The notes: generated from the letters alone by a model not told the origin. A DNA stretch of 64,000 nucleotides from Mucilaginibacter sp. (GCF_028288205.1 NZ_JAQBOD010000056.1:124001-188000), one strand, 5' to 3'. Shown: positions 54,307 through 64,000, counted from the stretch's first letter. Translations and numbers: made by a program.

Positions 54307-55632
54307 TTAATCGGTTTTAGTAAATAGATAAGTAGCCCCTCCTTGGATTAAAGTAAAAGTTTTTTTAGTCGGCTCAAATTGAAAAGTAATGCCGGCATAA
54401 GAAAATTTATTACCTCCTTTAGCTTCCAGCGGAAATGCCCTCTGACCAGTGGCTTGCGCAAACAGAAAAGTATTATTTTTTGTGATATCAATCTTTAGTG
54501 GCGTTTGGGTACTGGTATACTTACCGATATAATTATCAAGGTCGGCCGTAGTTAGTGTAATCGTTTTAAACTCAGGGATTGCAAACGGTCGGTTAAAATA
54601 TATACTTAATGCACCCATGACAACATCATTGGTTGAATACCTGATACCATTGGAAGTGTATGCGACAGCCAGCTTATCTTCCGGAAAGTAAATAAGCACA
54701 CTGGAAAATCCGTCGATTCCTCCGGTATGTCCAAAACCTTTTTTGTCGTCAAACGGAATCGCGATCATGGCCATACCGAAGTTGTCCTTCATCGTTTTCA
54801 TCAGCTCTAAACTAGCAATACTAATTAGTTTGCCTGCAAAGAGCGCATTTATAAATTTAATCAGGTCAGTCGGCGTGGATACAATAGCACCGGCCCCGCC
54901 TGGAATACTCATATCCGTTTCGGGCATTTGCGTCCATTGTCCTGAATAATTGTAGGAGTATGCTTCATTTTTGGCTGGGTTGGCTTTAGTGCCGTAATAT
55001 GTGTCTGCCAAGCCAATTTTTGAGGTGACGCGTTTTTTTAATTCTTCGGCATAGGTTTTACCAGTCAATTTTTCAATGATATAACCCAGCAGCACGAAAT
55101 TGGTATTGCTGTATTCGGCCTTTGCATTCGGTTCAAAATCAGGTTTCTGCCTGGCAAAGATGGCGGTCATTTCAGCTTCTGATTTAGGAATGCCCATATA
55201 TGTCATATAAAGCGAGTCATTCGTAAAGTTATGAAGGCCGCTACGGTGGTCAAGCATTTCTCCTATGGTGATCTTTCCGGCATTAGGGAGTTGTGGGAAA
55301 TAGATAGCCAAATGCGTTTCAAAGCCAAGCTAACCTTCATCGATCAGCTGAAATATCATAGTTGCGGTAAACATCTTACTGATAGAGCCTATCCGATATT
55401 TAGTATCAATGGTCGCCTGTGTTTTTAAACCTTTATTTACTTGACTATAACCGATGGCATTTTGATAGACCACCACGCCATTGGCAGCTATGGCGATGCT
55501 ACCCATGTTTTCATCACGCGTGTTCAGCACAACAAAAAAACTGTCTAATTTGGCTTTGTTGAAAGTTTGAGCATGAGTGCAACTCTGTAAAATCAGGAAC
55601 AACAATAAAAGATTGGGTCTTTTTTTAATCAT
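54307..55632 (-). pseudogene. Serine hydrolase (beta-lactamase/CubicO type) interrupted by one in-frame amber codon
   Basis: Two pieces are in the same frame. Residues 1-100 (starts MIKKRPNLLLLFLILQSC, lipoprotein-like) end at an in-frame TAG at 55330-55332; the downstream piece runs to 54307. The 5' piece carries the SxxK motif S83-x-x-K86 in GSISKMF; the 3' piece carries the Tyr motif EYSNTNF and the HTGG motif FGHTGGIDG. Homologs usually have Lys at the stop position (EGKLS...), so a single AAG to TAG change explains the break. Everything else looks intact, so the loss is recent, or it may be a sequencing error. Serine hydrolases of this class act as peptidases or esterases. Confidence 0.85.
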
Positions 55633-55757
55633 TGCGTTAAGGTCTAGAAGATAAAGATAGAATTTAATTACGTAATAGATCCTATCAACGGGTAGATGCC
55701 TAATGTCTACAAAAGATTACCACTCCGCGACTTTTTCATTCCATTGAAACCTTTTTC

Positions 55758-57566
55758 TTATTCATACGGCAGTTCCATTCGAAACTCCTTGCCGCTTCCG
55801 GGTAGGGTACGAACACTTATAGATCCGCCCAAGAACTCGATCTTATTTTTTACACCGTATAACGTTATGCCATTACTTTTATCGGGCACACTTATCTTTT
55901 TGTAAGACCCATGTTCTGTTTTCTTACCTTTTTGATAATTTGCCTTCCCAAAGTTTTTGAAATAAATAATGAGTCTATCCTTTTCTTTCTCAGACGTGAT
56001 TTCAATGACCGGTGGCTTCCTTTGCAGACCGAATATTATGCTATTGGAAATGAGGCTGTAAAAAATATTATACAGGTAACCCCGAACCGAATTAATATTA
56101 TTTGCACGGTTGAAATCTGTGATTATTCGAATAGTATTCTGTTTAATAACTGGTTTAAACTGGGCGGACACCTCATTGACCAGTTCTGTCAGGTCGATGT
56201 TCTCTTTTTTTAGACTCGGGGTTCTATCCAGTTCTAAAATGCGGTTCAAATTATGAACGACATCATTCAGCTTTTCTATGCTTTGAAATAAAAAGCCTTC
56301 CAGTTCGGATTTTTCTGATTCAGGAACATTTGTGTCTTTAAGCATCTTGGCCAACCCGAGCATATTGGCCAACGGCGCCCGCAGGTCGTGCGATAGAATA
56401 AAAGCAAATTTATCCAGGTCTTTATTATGCTGCACTAACTGTCCGCTTAAACGTTCGTGCTCCGATTCAACCAGTTTATCCCGCGTAATGTTGCTTGCAG
56501 CACAACTTACCCCGACAGCCTTTCCATCGTCATCCATTACAGGATAAATGCTCACCTGGTACCATTCCAGGGAATCGCCCTGGCCCTGATAGCTGGTTTC
56601 ATAGTTTAACGACTGCCCCGACAATACAGTGTCCATCATTTCGATGAAGCGACTCCTTCCCTTTTCATTCAACAAGTCTGGAAAATAGATGTCCTTCTTC
56701 AAAGGAACGCCGAAAGACAGGGTTGACCAATAACTTGCTATTTCATTAAATAAAAGTACATGTGAATCACTATTGAACAATACAAATGCAATGTCTGCCG
56801 TATCCACTATTGTTTTCAAATGTAATTGGGATTTGCGTAAGGAGATCATCGTCTTTTTTCTTTCAGAACGTTCCTTCTTTACCTGTTGGGTGATTCGGCT
56901 TAACTCTTTTGTGCTTTTAGCAACTCGTTTTTCGAGCAATTCTCTTTCCAGGTTAAGCTGTGCCTTAGTTTCTATGAGCTGCGGGGTTTCCAGTATTTCC
57001 CATCTGCCCTTCCGTTTTGAGACGGCAGATTCATGCAACAGGGCAATATCTAAAACGTCTGTTGCTGTGCATTTAGCTAACTGATAACTACATGATATGA
57101 TAAGCCTTTTACCGGCTATTGCTGGATTAAGCGAACTTTCGTATTCTAAGAAATCATGCGATGTCTTATTGTCCATCCAGGCTTCGTCACCATTGAGGCG
57201 CAAGCCTTCGAAACCGCGATCAAGTGCAATTCGCAGACGATCTAATATCGATTGGATGGCGTTATCTAATTCAAATCGGCCATTGGTCAAGTACCAGTCA
57301 CGGTGGGACAGGATTTCGATACTTTCACGTTCATAATATGTATCAAGATCAGGAACCTTCACTTTTAGTGCGTTAAGCGCGTTCTCAACAGTCGTTTGTT
57401 CTGAAGTTACCCATATGCAGTACTCATTGTTTTCCAAACCGGTTTGAAAAAAGGGCACCTGCATAGACAGCAAATCCTCTTCAGTTTGGTAAAAATGGCA
57501 AAAATGAGTGCCCCACGGAATATTTCCGATTACCTCGATACCGGTAGATCTAAGAGTTTGTTTCAT
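55758..57566 (-). CDS. MEDS-domain and PAS-domain histidine kinase
   Basis: The 602-aa protein has an N-terminal MEDS domain (~1-190; IPWGTHFCHFYQTEEDLLSM, ENNEYCIWVTSE, GLRLNGDEAWM), a coiled coil (~200-260), a PAS domain (~260-375; KTIVDTADIAFVLFNSDSHV), and HisKA with phospho-His in KFAFILSHDLRAPLANML. The HATPase is divergent: the G boxes are weak (FKNFGKANYQKG, NGITLYGVKNKIEF), so ATP binding may be reduced. MEDS domains are sensory modules first noted in DcmR. It is a stand-alone kinase with no adjacent regulator. Confidence 0.88.
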   Translation of the reverse strand: MKQTLRSTGIEVIGNIPWGTHFCHFYQTEEDLLSMQVPFFQTGLENNEYCIWVTSEQTTVENALNALKVKVPDLDTYYERESIEILSHRDWYLTNGRFELDNAIQSILDRLRIALDRGFEGLRLNGDEAWMDNKTSHDFLEYESSLNPAIAGKRLIISCSYQLAKCTATDVLDIALLHESAVSKRKGRWEILETPQLIETKAQLNLERELLEKRVAKSTKELSRITQQVKKERSERKKTMISLRKSQLHLKTIVDTADIAFVLFNSDSHVLLFNEIASYWSTLSFGVPLKKDIYFPDLLNEKGRSRFIEMMDTVLSGQSLNYETSYQGQGDSLEWYQVSIYPVMDDDGKAVGVSCAASNITRDKLVESEHERLSGQLVQHNKDLDKFAFILSHDLRAPLANMLGLAKMLKDTNVPESEKSELEGFLFQSIEKLNDVVHNLNRILELDRTPSLKKENIDLTELVNEVSAQFKPVIKQNTIRIITDFNRANNINSVRGYLYNIFYSLISNSIIFGLQRKPPVIEITSEKEKDRLIIYFKNFGKANYQKGKKTEHGSYKKISVPDKSNGITLYGVKNKIEFLGGSISVRTLPGSGKEFRMELPYE

Positions 57567-57887
57567 AGACAATGCTCCTGTCCAGCATAAAAAGTTATAT
57601 GTTTTTTTATAATTCCGGGAATATTACATAATAACTTTTCAAAGACTTTAAAGATTTAATATGAACAGTTGAAAAAGATAAAATGTTTTAGGGTGACGGG
57701 GAGTTAGTTTATCACCTTTTTATACACAGTTAGTTGGAAATAAATGTAGTGGATTTTAAATCGGTTAAGACAGAGTGCAATGTATTAGACGCAAAGCTTA
57801 CAGACATACCTAATGAGGCTGAAAGCCTCAAAACGATAAAGGGATTGTTAGATATTGTGATATAGAAGTACACCGACCAGAAAAACA
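57567..57887. other. Intergenic region with no assigned gene
   Basis: The stretch is AT-rich upstream of the MEDS kinase start. It contains a small open frame at 57734-57865 beginning at a non-ATG codon (phrases such as VDFKSVKTECNVLDAKLTDI), which looks like a gene fragment of unknown origin. Confidence 0.5.
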
Positions 57888-57916
57888 AAGGCTGTTACAA
57901 GAATTGTAACAGCCTT
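57888..57916 (-). terminator. tRNA terminator hairpin
   Basis: A 13-bp perfect stem (57888-57900 with 57904-57916) has a 3-nt loop. On the minus strand it is followed by TTTGTTTTT. It lies directly past the tRNA. Confidence 0.85.
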
Positions 57917-57925
57917 GTCTGCCAG

Positions 57926-57999
57926 TAGCGGGGAGCAGGATCGAACTGCCGACCTTAGGGTTATGAATCCTACGCTCTAACCATCTGAGCTACCCCGCC
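57926..57999 (-). tRNA. tRNA-Met (anticodon CAT)
   Basis: A 74-nt cloverleaf is readable on the minus strand: acceptor GGCGGGG with CCCCGCT, D arm GCTCAGATGGTTAGAGC, anticodon loop TTCATAA with anticodon CAT, and T arm GGCAG-TTCGATC-CTGC. The anticodon stem has one A-C mismatch next to the loop. CCA is not encoded. By the G1-T72 end and D-arm pattern it looks like an elongator Met tRNA, though an Ile-lysidine tRNA also has CAT; Met is favoured. Confidence 0.9.
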
Positions 58000-58076
58000 G
58001 TTTTTTTTAAGTCTTAAGATACGCTAATTAGCTTAGCCCCTTTATCTTAAAAATGGTTACACTTAAAAAAGGTTTG

Positions 58077-58084
58077 CAAATATA
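58077..58084 (-). promoter_or_regulatory. -7 element TATATTTG for tRNA-Met
   Basis: This exact TAnnTTTG match on the minus strand lies ~77 nt upstream of the tRNA 5' end; the intervening leader would be removed by RNase P. Confidence 0.38.
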
Positions 58085-58155
58085 GCAGAAATTCGTTTCC
58101 TTTAGAAAAAATGTTAACATTGTGGCTTATGGGCCTTCAATTATAAACTCCCCCT

Positions 58156-58536
58156 ATGTCTGAAAAAAAGAGATTTAATATTGAGTATGAAATAAAATCA
58201 TCTCCAAGAATATTATACACCTTTCTGAACGAGCCTAATGGCCTTACCCAATGGTTTGCTGATGATGTTAGCGTGCGCGACCAGGTTTATACCTTCACCT
58301 GGGATGATGAACAGCAAAAAGCCAAGCTGATAACCATTAAAGAAAATAAGCTGGTTAGGTTTAAATGGATGGAAGACGATCCGCAATGTTTTTTTGAGAT
58401 GGAAATAATACAGGATGAGCTAACCAACGATGTCGCGCTTAGCATAACTGATTTTGCCACCGAAGATACAATGGGCGAACGCAGATTAATCTGGGATAAC
58501 CAAATACGATACCTTGTAAGTGTATTAGGCGCTTAA
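58156..58536 (+). CDS. START-like/SRPBCC domain protein
   Basis: The 126-aa protein fits the START/SRPBCC helix-grip fold: IEYEIKSSPRILYTFLNEPN, GLTQWFADDVSVRDQVYTFT, FKWMEDDPQCFFEMEII and a C-terminal helix. It resembles AHSA1-type proteins that bind hydrophobic ligands. The ligand is unknown. It lies 27 nt upstream of the LptF/G gene on the same strand, a typical Bacteroidota arrangement. Confidence 0.87.
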   Translation: MSEKKRFNIEYEIKSSPRILYTFLNEPNGLTQWFADDVSVRDQVYTFTWDDEQQKAKLITIKENKLVRFKWMEDDPQCFFEMEIIQDELTNDVALSITDFATEDTMGERRLIWDNQIRYLVSVLGA

Positions 58537-58550
58537 CGGGGATTTTTCCC

Positions 58551-58558
58551 TAATTTTG
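58551..58558 (+). promoter_or_regulatory. -7 element TAATTTTG immediately before lptF/G
   Basis: This exact TAnnTTTG match ends 5 nt before the GTG at 58564, implying a leaderless mRNA in addition to any read-through from the START-like gene. Confidence 0.38.
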
Positions 58559-58563
58559 TACCT

Positions 58564-60003
58564 GTGAAAAAGATACACCTTTTATTACTTAAATCATTTA
58601 TAAGGCCCTTTTTGGTGACCTTTTTGATAGTAATGTTTGTGCTGCTGATGCTATTTCTATGGAAATACATTGACGACCTGATAGGAAAAGGGTTTGAGTG
58701 GTACATTATCGTTGAATTGATGGTGTATGCATCGGCGACCAATGTGCAGATGGCGCTGCCGCTTTCTGTACTGCTATCCTCCATCATGACTTATGGCAGC
58801 CTTGGCGAAAATTATGAGCTTGTTGCCATCAAATCTGCCGGGATATCATTAAACCGTGCCATGTACCCCATGTTTGTGGTAGTTCTTGTACTCAGTATAA
58901 GCGCGTTCATTTTTTCTGACTACATGTTACCTGTAGCCAATCTTAAATACTTCTCTTTACTGTATGATGCCCGCGAACAGAAATCGGCTAATTTTTTACC
59001 CGAGGGGGTATTTAGCAATAGCTTTCCGGGTTATACTATCCGCGTAATGCATAAAGATCCGGACGGCCAAACTCTTTATGATATAACCATTTATCATAAA
59101 GACATAAGCACCAATGAAAGCTATCTTTTATTTGCAAAAAAAGGCAAAATGTTTCGTTCATCTGATGACCAGTACCTGGTTATGCAACTGGAAGACGGTA
59201 TAAAGTACCAGGAGGACCCTGGCGGGCCAACCTATAGCCCCAACCCCCGCCAGAAACTTACCCGGTTTCGTTTTAAGTCAACAGAAAACAAATTAGACAT
59301 GTCTGGCTTTAAACTTCACCGCACTAACGAAAGCGAGTTTAAAACCGCTTTCCAAATGATGAATATAAAACAGCTTAGGGATACCATGGGGCACATAAAC
59401 CATTTAATTGATAGCGGGCGGCGGGTTAATTATTCGTTAGTGACGCCCTATATTAAGTATTTTTTTATGCCGGCAAAACATGCTAAAAGCAATTATATAA
59501 AATACAAACAAGGGGTATTAAAAACAGGGAGCAATACAGATAGACTAAGCTATATTGTAAACGCGCAAAGCGAAGTGCGCTCTGTACAGGACCTTATAAA
59601 AACCCGAGACGAGCGGTATAAAGATGCTTCGGGCAGTGTACATAGCGCGGCGGTAGAATATCAAAAAAAATATACACTTTCGGCGGCATGCCTTGCTTTG
59701 TTTTTAATTGGCGCGCCGCTTGGCGCTATTATACGTAAAGGTGGTTTAGGTTTGCCTGTTGTAGTTTCGGTTATATTCTTTTTGATCTATTATATCATAT
59801 CAACCATTGGCGAAAAGGCGGTTAAAGCCGGCGATGCCTCTCCGTTTATTGGTATGTGGATAGCTATTATTATTTTAACACCTATTGGTATATTCCTTTC
59901 TTATAAAGCTGCTACCGATTCTGTAATATTTGATGCCGAAATATATAAACGTTTCTTTAATAACTTATTTGGCAGTATTAAGAGATTGGTGATTAAAGAT
60001 TAG
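58564..60003 (+). CDS. LPS export permease LptF/LptG (YjgP/YjgQ) family
   Basis: The 479-aa protein has the family architecture: three N-terminal transmembrane helices (~10-110; LVTFLIVMFVLLMLFLWKYI), a periplasmic jellyroll (~120-340), and three C-terminal helices (~365-460; LSAACLALFLIGAPLGAIIR and IYYIISTIGEKAVKAGD). These permeases extract lipopolysaccharide from the inner membrane with LptB. The start is GTG at 58564. The last eight codons lie in a dispersed repeat (from ~59980), which supplies the stop codon, so the C-terminal RLVIKD tail comes from repeat DNA. Confidence 0.92.
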   Translation: MKKIHLLLLKSFIRPFLVTFLIVMFVLLMLFLWKYIDDLIGKGFEWYIIVELMVYASATNVQMALPLSVLLSSIMTYGSLGENYELVAIKSAGISLNRAMYPMFVVVLVLSISAFIFSDYMLPVANLKYFSLLYDAREQKSANFLPEGVFSNSFPGYTIRVMHKDPDGQTLYDITIYHKDISTNESYLLFAKKGKMFRSSDDQYLVMQLEDGIKYQEDPGGPTYSPNPRQKLTRFRFKSTENKLDMSGFKLHRTNESEFKTAFQMMNIKQLRDTMGHINHLIDSGRRVNYSLVTPYIKYFFMPAKHAKSNYIKYKQGVLKTGSNTDRLSYIVNAQSEVRSVQDLIKTRDERYKDASGSVHSAAVEYQKKYTLSAACLALFLIGAPLGAIIRKGGLGLPVVVSVIFFLIYYIISTIGEKAVKAGDASPFIGMWIAIIILTPIGIFLSYKAATDSVIFDAEIYKRFFNNLFGSIKRLVIKD

Positions 60004-60078
60004 TTAATAAAGATTGAAGATTAGCTATTAAAATTATAAAACTTGCTATTACTAATCTTCAACCTTTAATCTTTACAG
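59980..60078. repeat. Dispersed GATTGAAGATT inverted repeat, copy 2
   Basis: The left part, with phrases GATTAAAGATTAG and AGATTGAAGATTAG, starts inside the last codons of the LptF/G gene. Bases 60011-60024 pair with 60052-60065 with one wobble. It is the same family as copy 1 at 9021-9070. Confidence 0.7.
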
Positions 60079-60108
60079 TTAACCGACCCTTAATTTTTAC
60101 ATTATCAG

Positions 60109-60116
60109 TAACTTTG
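60109..60116 (+). promoter_or_regulatory. -7 element TAACTTTG for ribBA
   Basis: This exact TAnnTTTG match lies 45 nt upstream of the ribBA ATG. The short leader leaves no room for an FMN riboswitch. Confidence 0.4.
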
Positions 60117-60161
60117 TTACCATAAGGTACGTATCTATAAAAAGTTACCAAATCCAATAAA

Positions 60162-61364
60162 ATGCTAAATACCATACCAGAAGCTATTGAAGCTTTAAAA
60201 GCCGGTAAAATTATAATTGTTGTTGATGACGAGGATAGAGAAAACGAAGGCGATTTTTTAACCGCTGCACGTAATGCTACGCCCGAGGTTATAAATTTTA
60301 TGATACGCCATGGCCGTGGCCTGGTTTGCGCGCCAATTACCCAGCAACGCGCTAACGAATTGGAACTGGAGCTAATGGTAAGCCATAACACCACATCATA
60401 CGAAACTAATTTTACGGTTTCTGTTGATTTGCTGGAAGGCTGTACTACAGGCATTTCGGCTACGGACCGTTCAAAAACTGTAATGGCATTAATTGATCCC
60501 GAAACTACACCCGAAGCATTAGGCAGGCCGGGGCATATATTCCCGCTGATAGCTAAAAATGGCGGTGTATTACGCAGGGCCGGCCACACAGAGGCAACTA
60601 TTGATTTGGCCGTATTAGCCGGGTTTGAACCTGCCGGTGTTATTTGTGAGATAATGACTGAAAATGGCGATATGGCCCGTTTGCCCGAACTGCAGCAAAT
60701 GGCCAAAGAATTTGATCTGAAAATTATATCTATAAAAGACCTGATAGCTTACCGGTTAGATGTAGAAACCTTAATAAAAAAAGAAGTATCTGTAAAACTG
60801 CCTACCGAATGGGGCGATTTTGAAATGATAGCCTACACGCAGCTTAACACCGGCGAAAACCACATGGCTTTAGTAAAAGGAACCTGGGAGCCAGACGAGC
60901 CCGTATTGGTACGTGTACACAGCTCATGCATTACCGGCGATATCTTTGGCTCATGCCGGTGCGATTGTGGCCCCCAGTTGCATAAATCTATGGAGATGAT
61001 AAACAAAGAGGGCAAGGGCGCCATTGTTTATATGAACCAGGAAGGCCGTGGAATAGGGTTGGTAAATAAATTAAAAGCCTATAATTTGCAGGAGAATGGT
61101 TTTGATACAGTTGAAGCTAATATACAATTAGGTTTTGCTATGGACCAGCGTGATTATGGTATTGGTGCGCAGATAATACGCAGCCTGGGTATATCAAAAA
61201 TGCGTTTAATGACCAATAACCCTAAAAAGAGGGCCGGACTTATAGGATATGGATTAGAGGTAGTAGAAAATGTACCTATTGAAATTGCCTCAAACCCCCA
61301 CAATGAGGTTTATCTTAAAACAAAAAGAGATAAGATGGATCACACAATAATGCGTGATCATTGA
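60162..61364 (+). CDS. ribBA: Bifunctional DHBP synthase / GTP cyclohydrolase II
   Basis: The 400-aa fusion has an N-terminal RibB domain (~1-205; [19 protein letters not shown] and [20 protein letters not shown]) and a C-terminal RibA domain (~210-395) with zinc-binding cysteines in [19 protein letters not shown] and the motif [18 protein letters not shown]. It supplies both entry substrates of riboflavin synthesis; RibH, which uses one of them, is encoded at 8512. The C-terminus overlaps the convergent TamB gene by 7 nt. Confidence 0.95.
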   Translation: MLNTIPEAIEALKAGKIIIVVDDEDRENEGDFLTAARNATPEVINFMIRHGRGLVCAPITQQRANELELELMVSHNTTSYETNFTVSVDLLEGCTTGISATDRSKTVMALIDPETTPEALGRPGHIFPLIAKNGGVLRRAGHTEATIDLAVLAGFEPAGVICEIMTENGDMARLPELQQMAKEFDLKIISIKDLIAYRLDVETLIKKEVSVKLPTEWGDFEMIAYTQLNTGENHMALVKGTWEPDEPVLVRVHSSCITGDIFGSCRCDCGPQLHKSMEMINKEGKGAIVYMNQEGRGIGLVNKLKAYNLQENGFDTVEANIQLGFAMDQRDYGIGAQIIRSLGISKMRLMTNNPKKRAGLIGYGLEVVENVPIEIASNPHNEVYLKTKRDKMDHTIMRDH

Positions 61365-64000
61365 GTTTCTTCCTCCTCCTCATCATTTTTTATAGATGCA
61401 GGGGGCGTGGTTATTGTATTAGCAGGTATGCCTGGAGGTGGCACAATTGGCGTTGGGTTTACAACCGGTTTAGCTGTACGTTTCCCTCTCGAAAACATAT
61501 TTCTTATAAACTCTCCCAGGCTATCAAAGTCGCGTTGATAAACCAACCCTAATCCGTTAACATATTGCACGGTCAATTGGTCAATTGTATTTAAAGTAGT
61601 GGTATTTAAAACGCGGTAAGAATAACGTGCAGTTAATGCGCCGTTTGTACCGCCTGCGCGTATAAGATATGATGTTTCAAAATCTTTGGTAAGGTTGCTA
61701 AAGTTTGAATTAAGCAGATTGGTACTGTTGTTAAATAAGCTATTGCCATTAGCGCTGGTATTAAACAAGCTTCCGTTTATTATCAGCCTGTCCTTTAAAA
61801 ATTTTAACGATGCGCTGGCATCATTAAATGAGCGTATGTTCAGATCAAAATTAGGGATGTTTGATTGCGATATAAAGCTGTTCACCCTATTAAAAAACAG
61901 TTCGCTTACGGCGCTGCCTGCTGTACTAAATACCTGATTGGTTAAATTATTATTGCCGGTTCCTGATGCGAAGCTGCGTCTTACAATAATGCTTAATGCT
62001 TGTTGGTTACGGTTATTATTATCGGCCAGGTAAGTTCCCAGATCGTCTTTTATCGAAGGATCGGTAGGAAAATTAAAATCGAAGCCAATATCCGGATGTA
62101 ACAGGGATTTGGTAATAAGCATTTCTGCCTGTACCAATACCTGCTCATTACCCTTTGGTGATTGCAGACCAGCTGCCGTATAAAGGGGAGAAATATCCGT
62201 ACGGACCTCATAAATAGCATTCAGGTTAATTTCCGCATTGGTAGGGTTACCTGTCCAGCGTATAGTGCCTCCCTGGTTTACAGCAAAGTTTTTACTGATA
62301 AAGTTTTTTGCCGTAAATTCAAACTTCCCGGATGTAATTAAAAAACTGCCAACCATATCAAAATCGCCCAGGCTATTTATGTGCATATTTAGGTTTGTTG
62401 TTTGGCCCGTACCGGTTAATACGCCAAGGTCGGTAGTTATTTTTACGGTGGTTTTTTCATCAACCGTTAAATCAAAATTTAGTGTTACGCCATTAAATGC
62501 TTTTACCCTGGGCATATTAAGCCCGGTGGTATCCTTATGGCTCACAAATCTTATAAAATCATAATCACTAACAGTTGTAGATGTATTTAGCGGAATATTA
62601 AATACCGTACCAGCTTCTGTGCGGGCTCTAATATCTATGTTCATATTATCAACAGGCCCAACAAAGCTAAACCTGCCCGAGCTGTAAGCTGTACCAAAAT
62701 AAAGGTGATTGTCTCTAAAAGTAGTATTTAAAGCAATCAAGTTTCTGGCTGTAAGCACAGCATTAATAGTAGGGTTAGATAAGTTGTTCAAATCAACACT
62801 TCCTTTAACGGTCCCCTCACCGCCATGCATATCTTTTAAGCTCAGGTTATCAATATTGATAACGCTGTTGGTTACACTTAATTTATCATTGGCTATATAA
62901 GCCGTTTTTAAATAATTTACGGTAATACCTGTATTAGCTAAAGTAACACTGCCATTTAGTTGCGGCTTTGCTAATGATCCTGTTAATTTCAGGTCGGTAG
63001 ATACAGTTCCTTTTAAGTCAGACACGAGGTCCTTAACAAACGGTGCAAAAATTACGGCCTCTGTCTGGTTCATTTTAACTGTAAAGTCAAGCTTATCGGC
63101 ATCCTCTTTTCCTAAAGAGTAAGTGCCGCCAATATTCAGCGTTTCTAAACCCCTGTTAAGAATGTTTAAATTTACATTGGCCTGCTTCCGTTCATTATCA
63201 AGATTGGATACCAGTTTAATATTGCCCACCAGCGTTTTATTCATTTTAAATGAATCAATATTCATATGGGCGTCAATTCCCGGCGATTTTAAAATAGACG
63301 AAAGCAGTACGTCACCATTAAGCTTGCCGCTCAATACAATATCAGATGCTTTGGTGAGCTGGTTAAGGGTGCTCATACTAAATTTATCAAAGGTTACCCT
63401 TAATTGATCTGCCGGGTTATCAGAAATAAAACCGTCTATTCTTACTTTTTGCTGCGCGTTTGAAAGCTCAAAACCCGATACCTGCGTTTTGCCGTCTAAC
63501 AGCCTTACCCTTACCTGGTCTGTTAGCCTCCAATCCTGATGCTCCAGTATAATGTCTGATGGCAGTAATATTAGTTTTGCGGTAGTATCCTGCCCAAACT
63601 TAACCAGGCCGTACAAGTCAAGCTGGTTGGCAGCATCTTTATCGGCCAGCTTTACGTTGAATTTTAAACTATCATTACTTACAAAATTAGTAATGTCAAT
63701 GTTTTTAATAAACAAGTCGTTTGTAAGGTCTATACGATCCAATGAAATATTGACCCCTAAATTAGCGTCGGATGTGCTTTCGTCTAAAATAAAGTTGTGA
63801 AAAACCATCTTCTTGTATTTTATGGTTTTTATAAAGCCGTTAATTGTGGCAGTTTTATTATTCGAATTAAACTTACCTATAAAAGTTCCCTGCTCTGGTA
63901 TTTGCAGATCCGGAAAAAAGATGGCTGTAAGCGGATCAAGATTTTTGATTTTTAAATTAAAATCAAAATTTTGGGGTTTTGGGATAGTAACGTTTGTTGG
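61358..64000 (-). CDS. TamB-like translocation/assembly protein, C-terminal part (partial)
   Basis: The frame is open from the right edge of the window to the stop at 61358 (~880 residues). The protein consists of many short beta strands and ends with a TamB/DUF490 domain: [40 protein letters not shown] and a long Asn-rich region with [18 protein letters not shown]. The last ~40 residues are Pro/Glu-rich. TamB proteins form a lipid- or protein-conducting bridge between inner and outer membranes. The N-terminal anchor lies outside the window. Its 3' end overlaps ribBA. Confidence 0.9.
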   Translation of the reverse strand, partial: PTNVTIPKPQNFDFNLKIKNLDPLTAIFFPDLQIPEQGTFIGKFNSNNKTATINGFIKTIKYKKMVFHNFILDESTSDANLGVNISLDRIDLTNDLFIKNIDITNFVSNDSLKFNVKLADKDAANQLDLYGLVKFGQDTTAKLILLPSDIILEHQDWRLTDQVRVRLLDGKTQVSGFELSNAQQKVRIDGFISDNPADQLRVTFDKFSMSTLNQLTKASDIVLSGKLNGDVLLSSILKSPGIDAHMNIDSFKMNKTLVGNIKLVSNLDNERKQANVNLNILNRGLETLNIGGTYSLGKEDADKLDFTVKMNQTEAVIFAPFVKDLVSDLKGTVSTDLKLTGSLAKPQLNGSVTLANTGITVNYLKTAYIANDKLSVTNSVINIDNLSLKDMHGGEGTVKGSVDLNNLSNPTINAVLTARNLIALNTTFRDNHLYFGTAYSSGRFSFVGPVDNMNIDIRARTEAGTVFNIPLNTSTTVSDYDFIRFVSHKDTTGLNMPRVKAFNGVTLNFDLTVDEKTTVKITTDLGVLTGTGQTTNLNMHINSLGDFDMVGSFLITSGKFEFTAKNFISKNFAVNQGGTIRWTGNPTNAEINLNAIYEVRTDISPLYTAAGLQSPKGNEQVLVQAEMLITKSLLHPDIGFDFNFPTDPSIKDDLGTYLADNNNRNQQALSIIVRRSFASGTGNNNLTNQVFSTAGSAVSELFFNRVNSFISQSNIPNFDLNIRSFNDASASLKFLKDRLIINGSLFNTSANGNSLFNNSTNLLNSNFSNLTKDFETSYLIRAGGTNGALTARYSYRVLNTTTLNTIDQLTVQYVNGLGLVYQRDFDSLGEFIRNMFSRGKRTAKPVVNPTPIVPPPGIPANTITTPPASIKNDEEEEETQ

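Noticed and set aside
57734..57865. Small frame with protein-like composition between the MEDS kinase and the tRNA
   Set aside because: It lacks an ATG and a promoter and is only about 40 codons. It may be a gene relic; I could not support it as a gene.
60003..60161. FMN riboswitch before ribBA
   Set aside because: The space from the likely promoter to the ATG is ~45 nt and none of the conserved FMN-aptamer elements are seen.
1..64000. CRISPR arrays, prophage or transposase genes
   Set aside because: No spaced identical repeats with unique spacers, integrase, transposase or phage structural gene patterns were seen. The only mobile-like features are short inverted repeats without a coding gene.

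Overview
This window is a chromosomal segment of a Bacteroidota bacterium, most likely family Sphingobacteriaceae (Mucilaginibacter/Pedobacter-like). The grounds are AT-rich DNA, many promoter-like TAnnTTTG -7 elements, several SPII lipoproteins, TonB/carboxypeptidase-regulatory proteins, 7TMR-DISM and MEDS kinases, an RskA-type anti-sigma remnant and a YtxJ-type bacilliredoxin. The genus is inferred from gene content only. No phage, insertion sequence with a transposase, or CRISPR array is visible.

Layout. 1-3.0 kb holds the rimP-nusA-infB operon (minus strand; infB runs off the left edge), with an attenuator-like hairpin between a promoter-like signal and rimP. 3.1-11.3 kb is housekeeping: NAD(P)HX repair (nnrD/E fusion), an ECF sigma factor with a truncated anti-sigma gene beside a 112-bp MITE-like inverted repeat, lipA, an OsmC protein, a YtxJ-like bacilliredoxin, an unlisted 36-aa lipoprotein, ribH, a TPR membrane protein, recF and a DciA-like gene. 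11.4-18 kb holds ndk, an NrnA-like DHH phosphoesterase, three tandem FKBP prolyl isomerases separated by hairpin terminators, tatD and ansA. 18-31 kb carries envelope proteins (an MG2/plug-like protein with its carboxypeptidase-regulatory partner, and a Gly-rich TonB-type barrel), gcvP and pdxJ. 31-37 kb holds a cold-shock gene, a large secreted glycosidase-like protein, a Crp/Fnr regulator with four FNR-like cysteines next to siroheme cobA, and a lipoprotein that looks like a true pepsin-family aspartic protease.

37.5-43.3 kb is the most intriguing accessory region. A GNAT/autoinducer-synthase-like protein, a SAM methyltransferase, a 7TMR-DISM histidine kinase, a REC-kinase hybrid and two stand-alone receiver proteins are packed together. 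It could be a signal-making and signal-sensing module. 43.5-57.6 kb holds an AhpD-like and AhpC-like pair, a beta-propeller, an Imm27-like immunity protein with three membrane helices, a repeat array, two more histidine kinases, a BamA/TamA-like protein, a YeiH/YeiE-like pair, a secreted esterase and a serine hydrolase gene broken by one amber codon. 57.9-64 kb returns to housekeeping: tRNA-Met(CAT), a START-like protein, LptF/G, ribBA and the C-terminal part of TamB.

Many genes have a TAnnTTTG element ending only 4-20 nt before the start codon, suggesting very short or absent 5' leaders. All functions are read from motifs and remembered family patterns; no database search was run.
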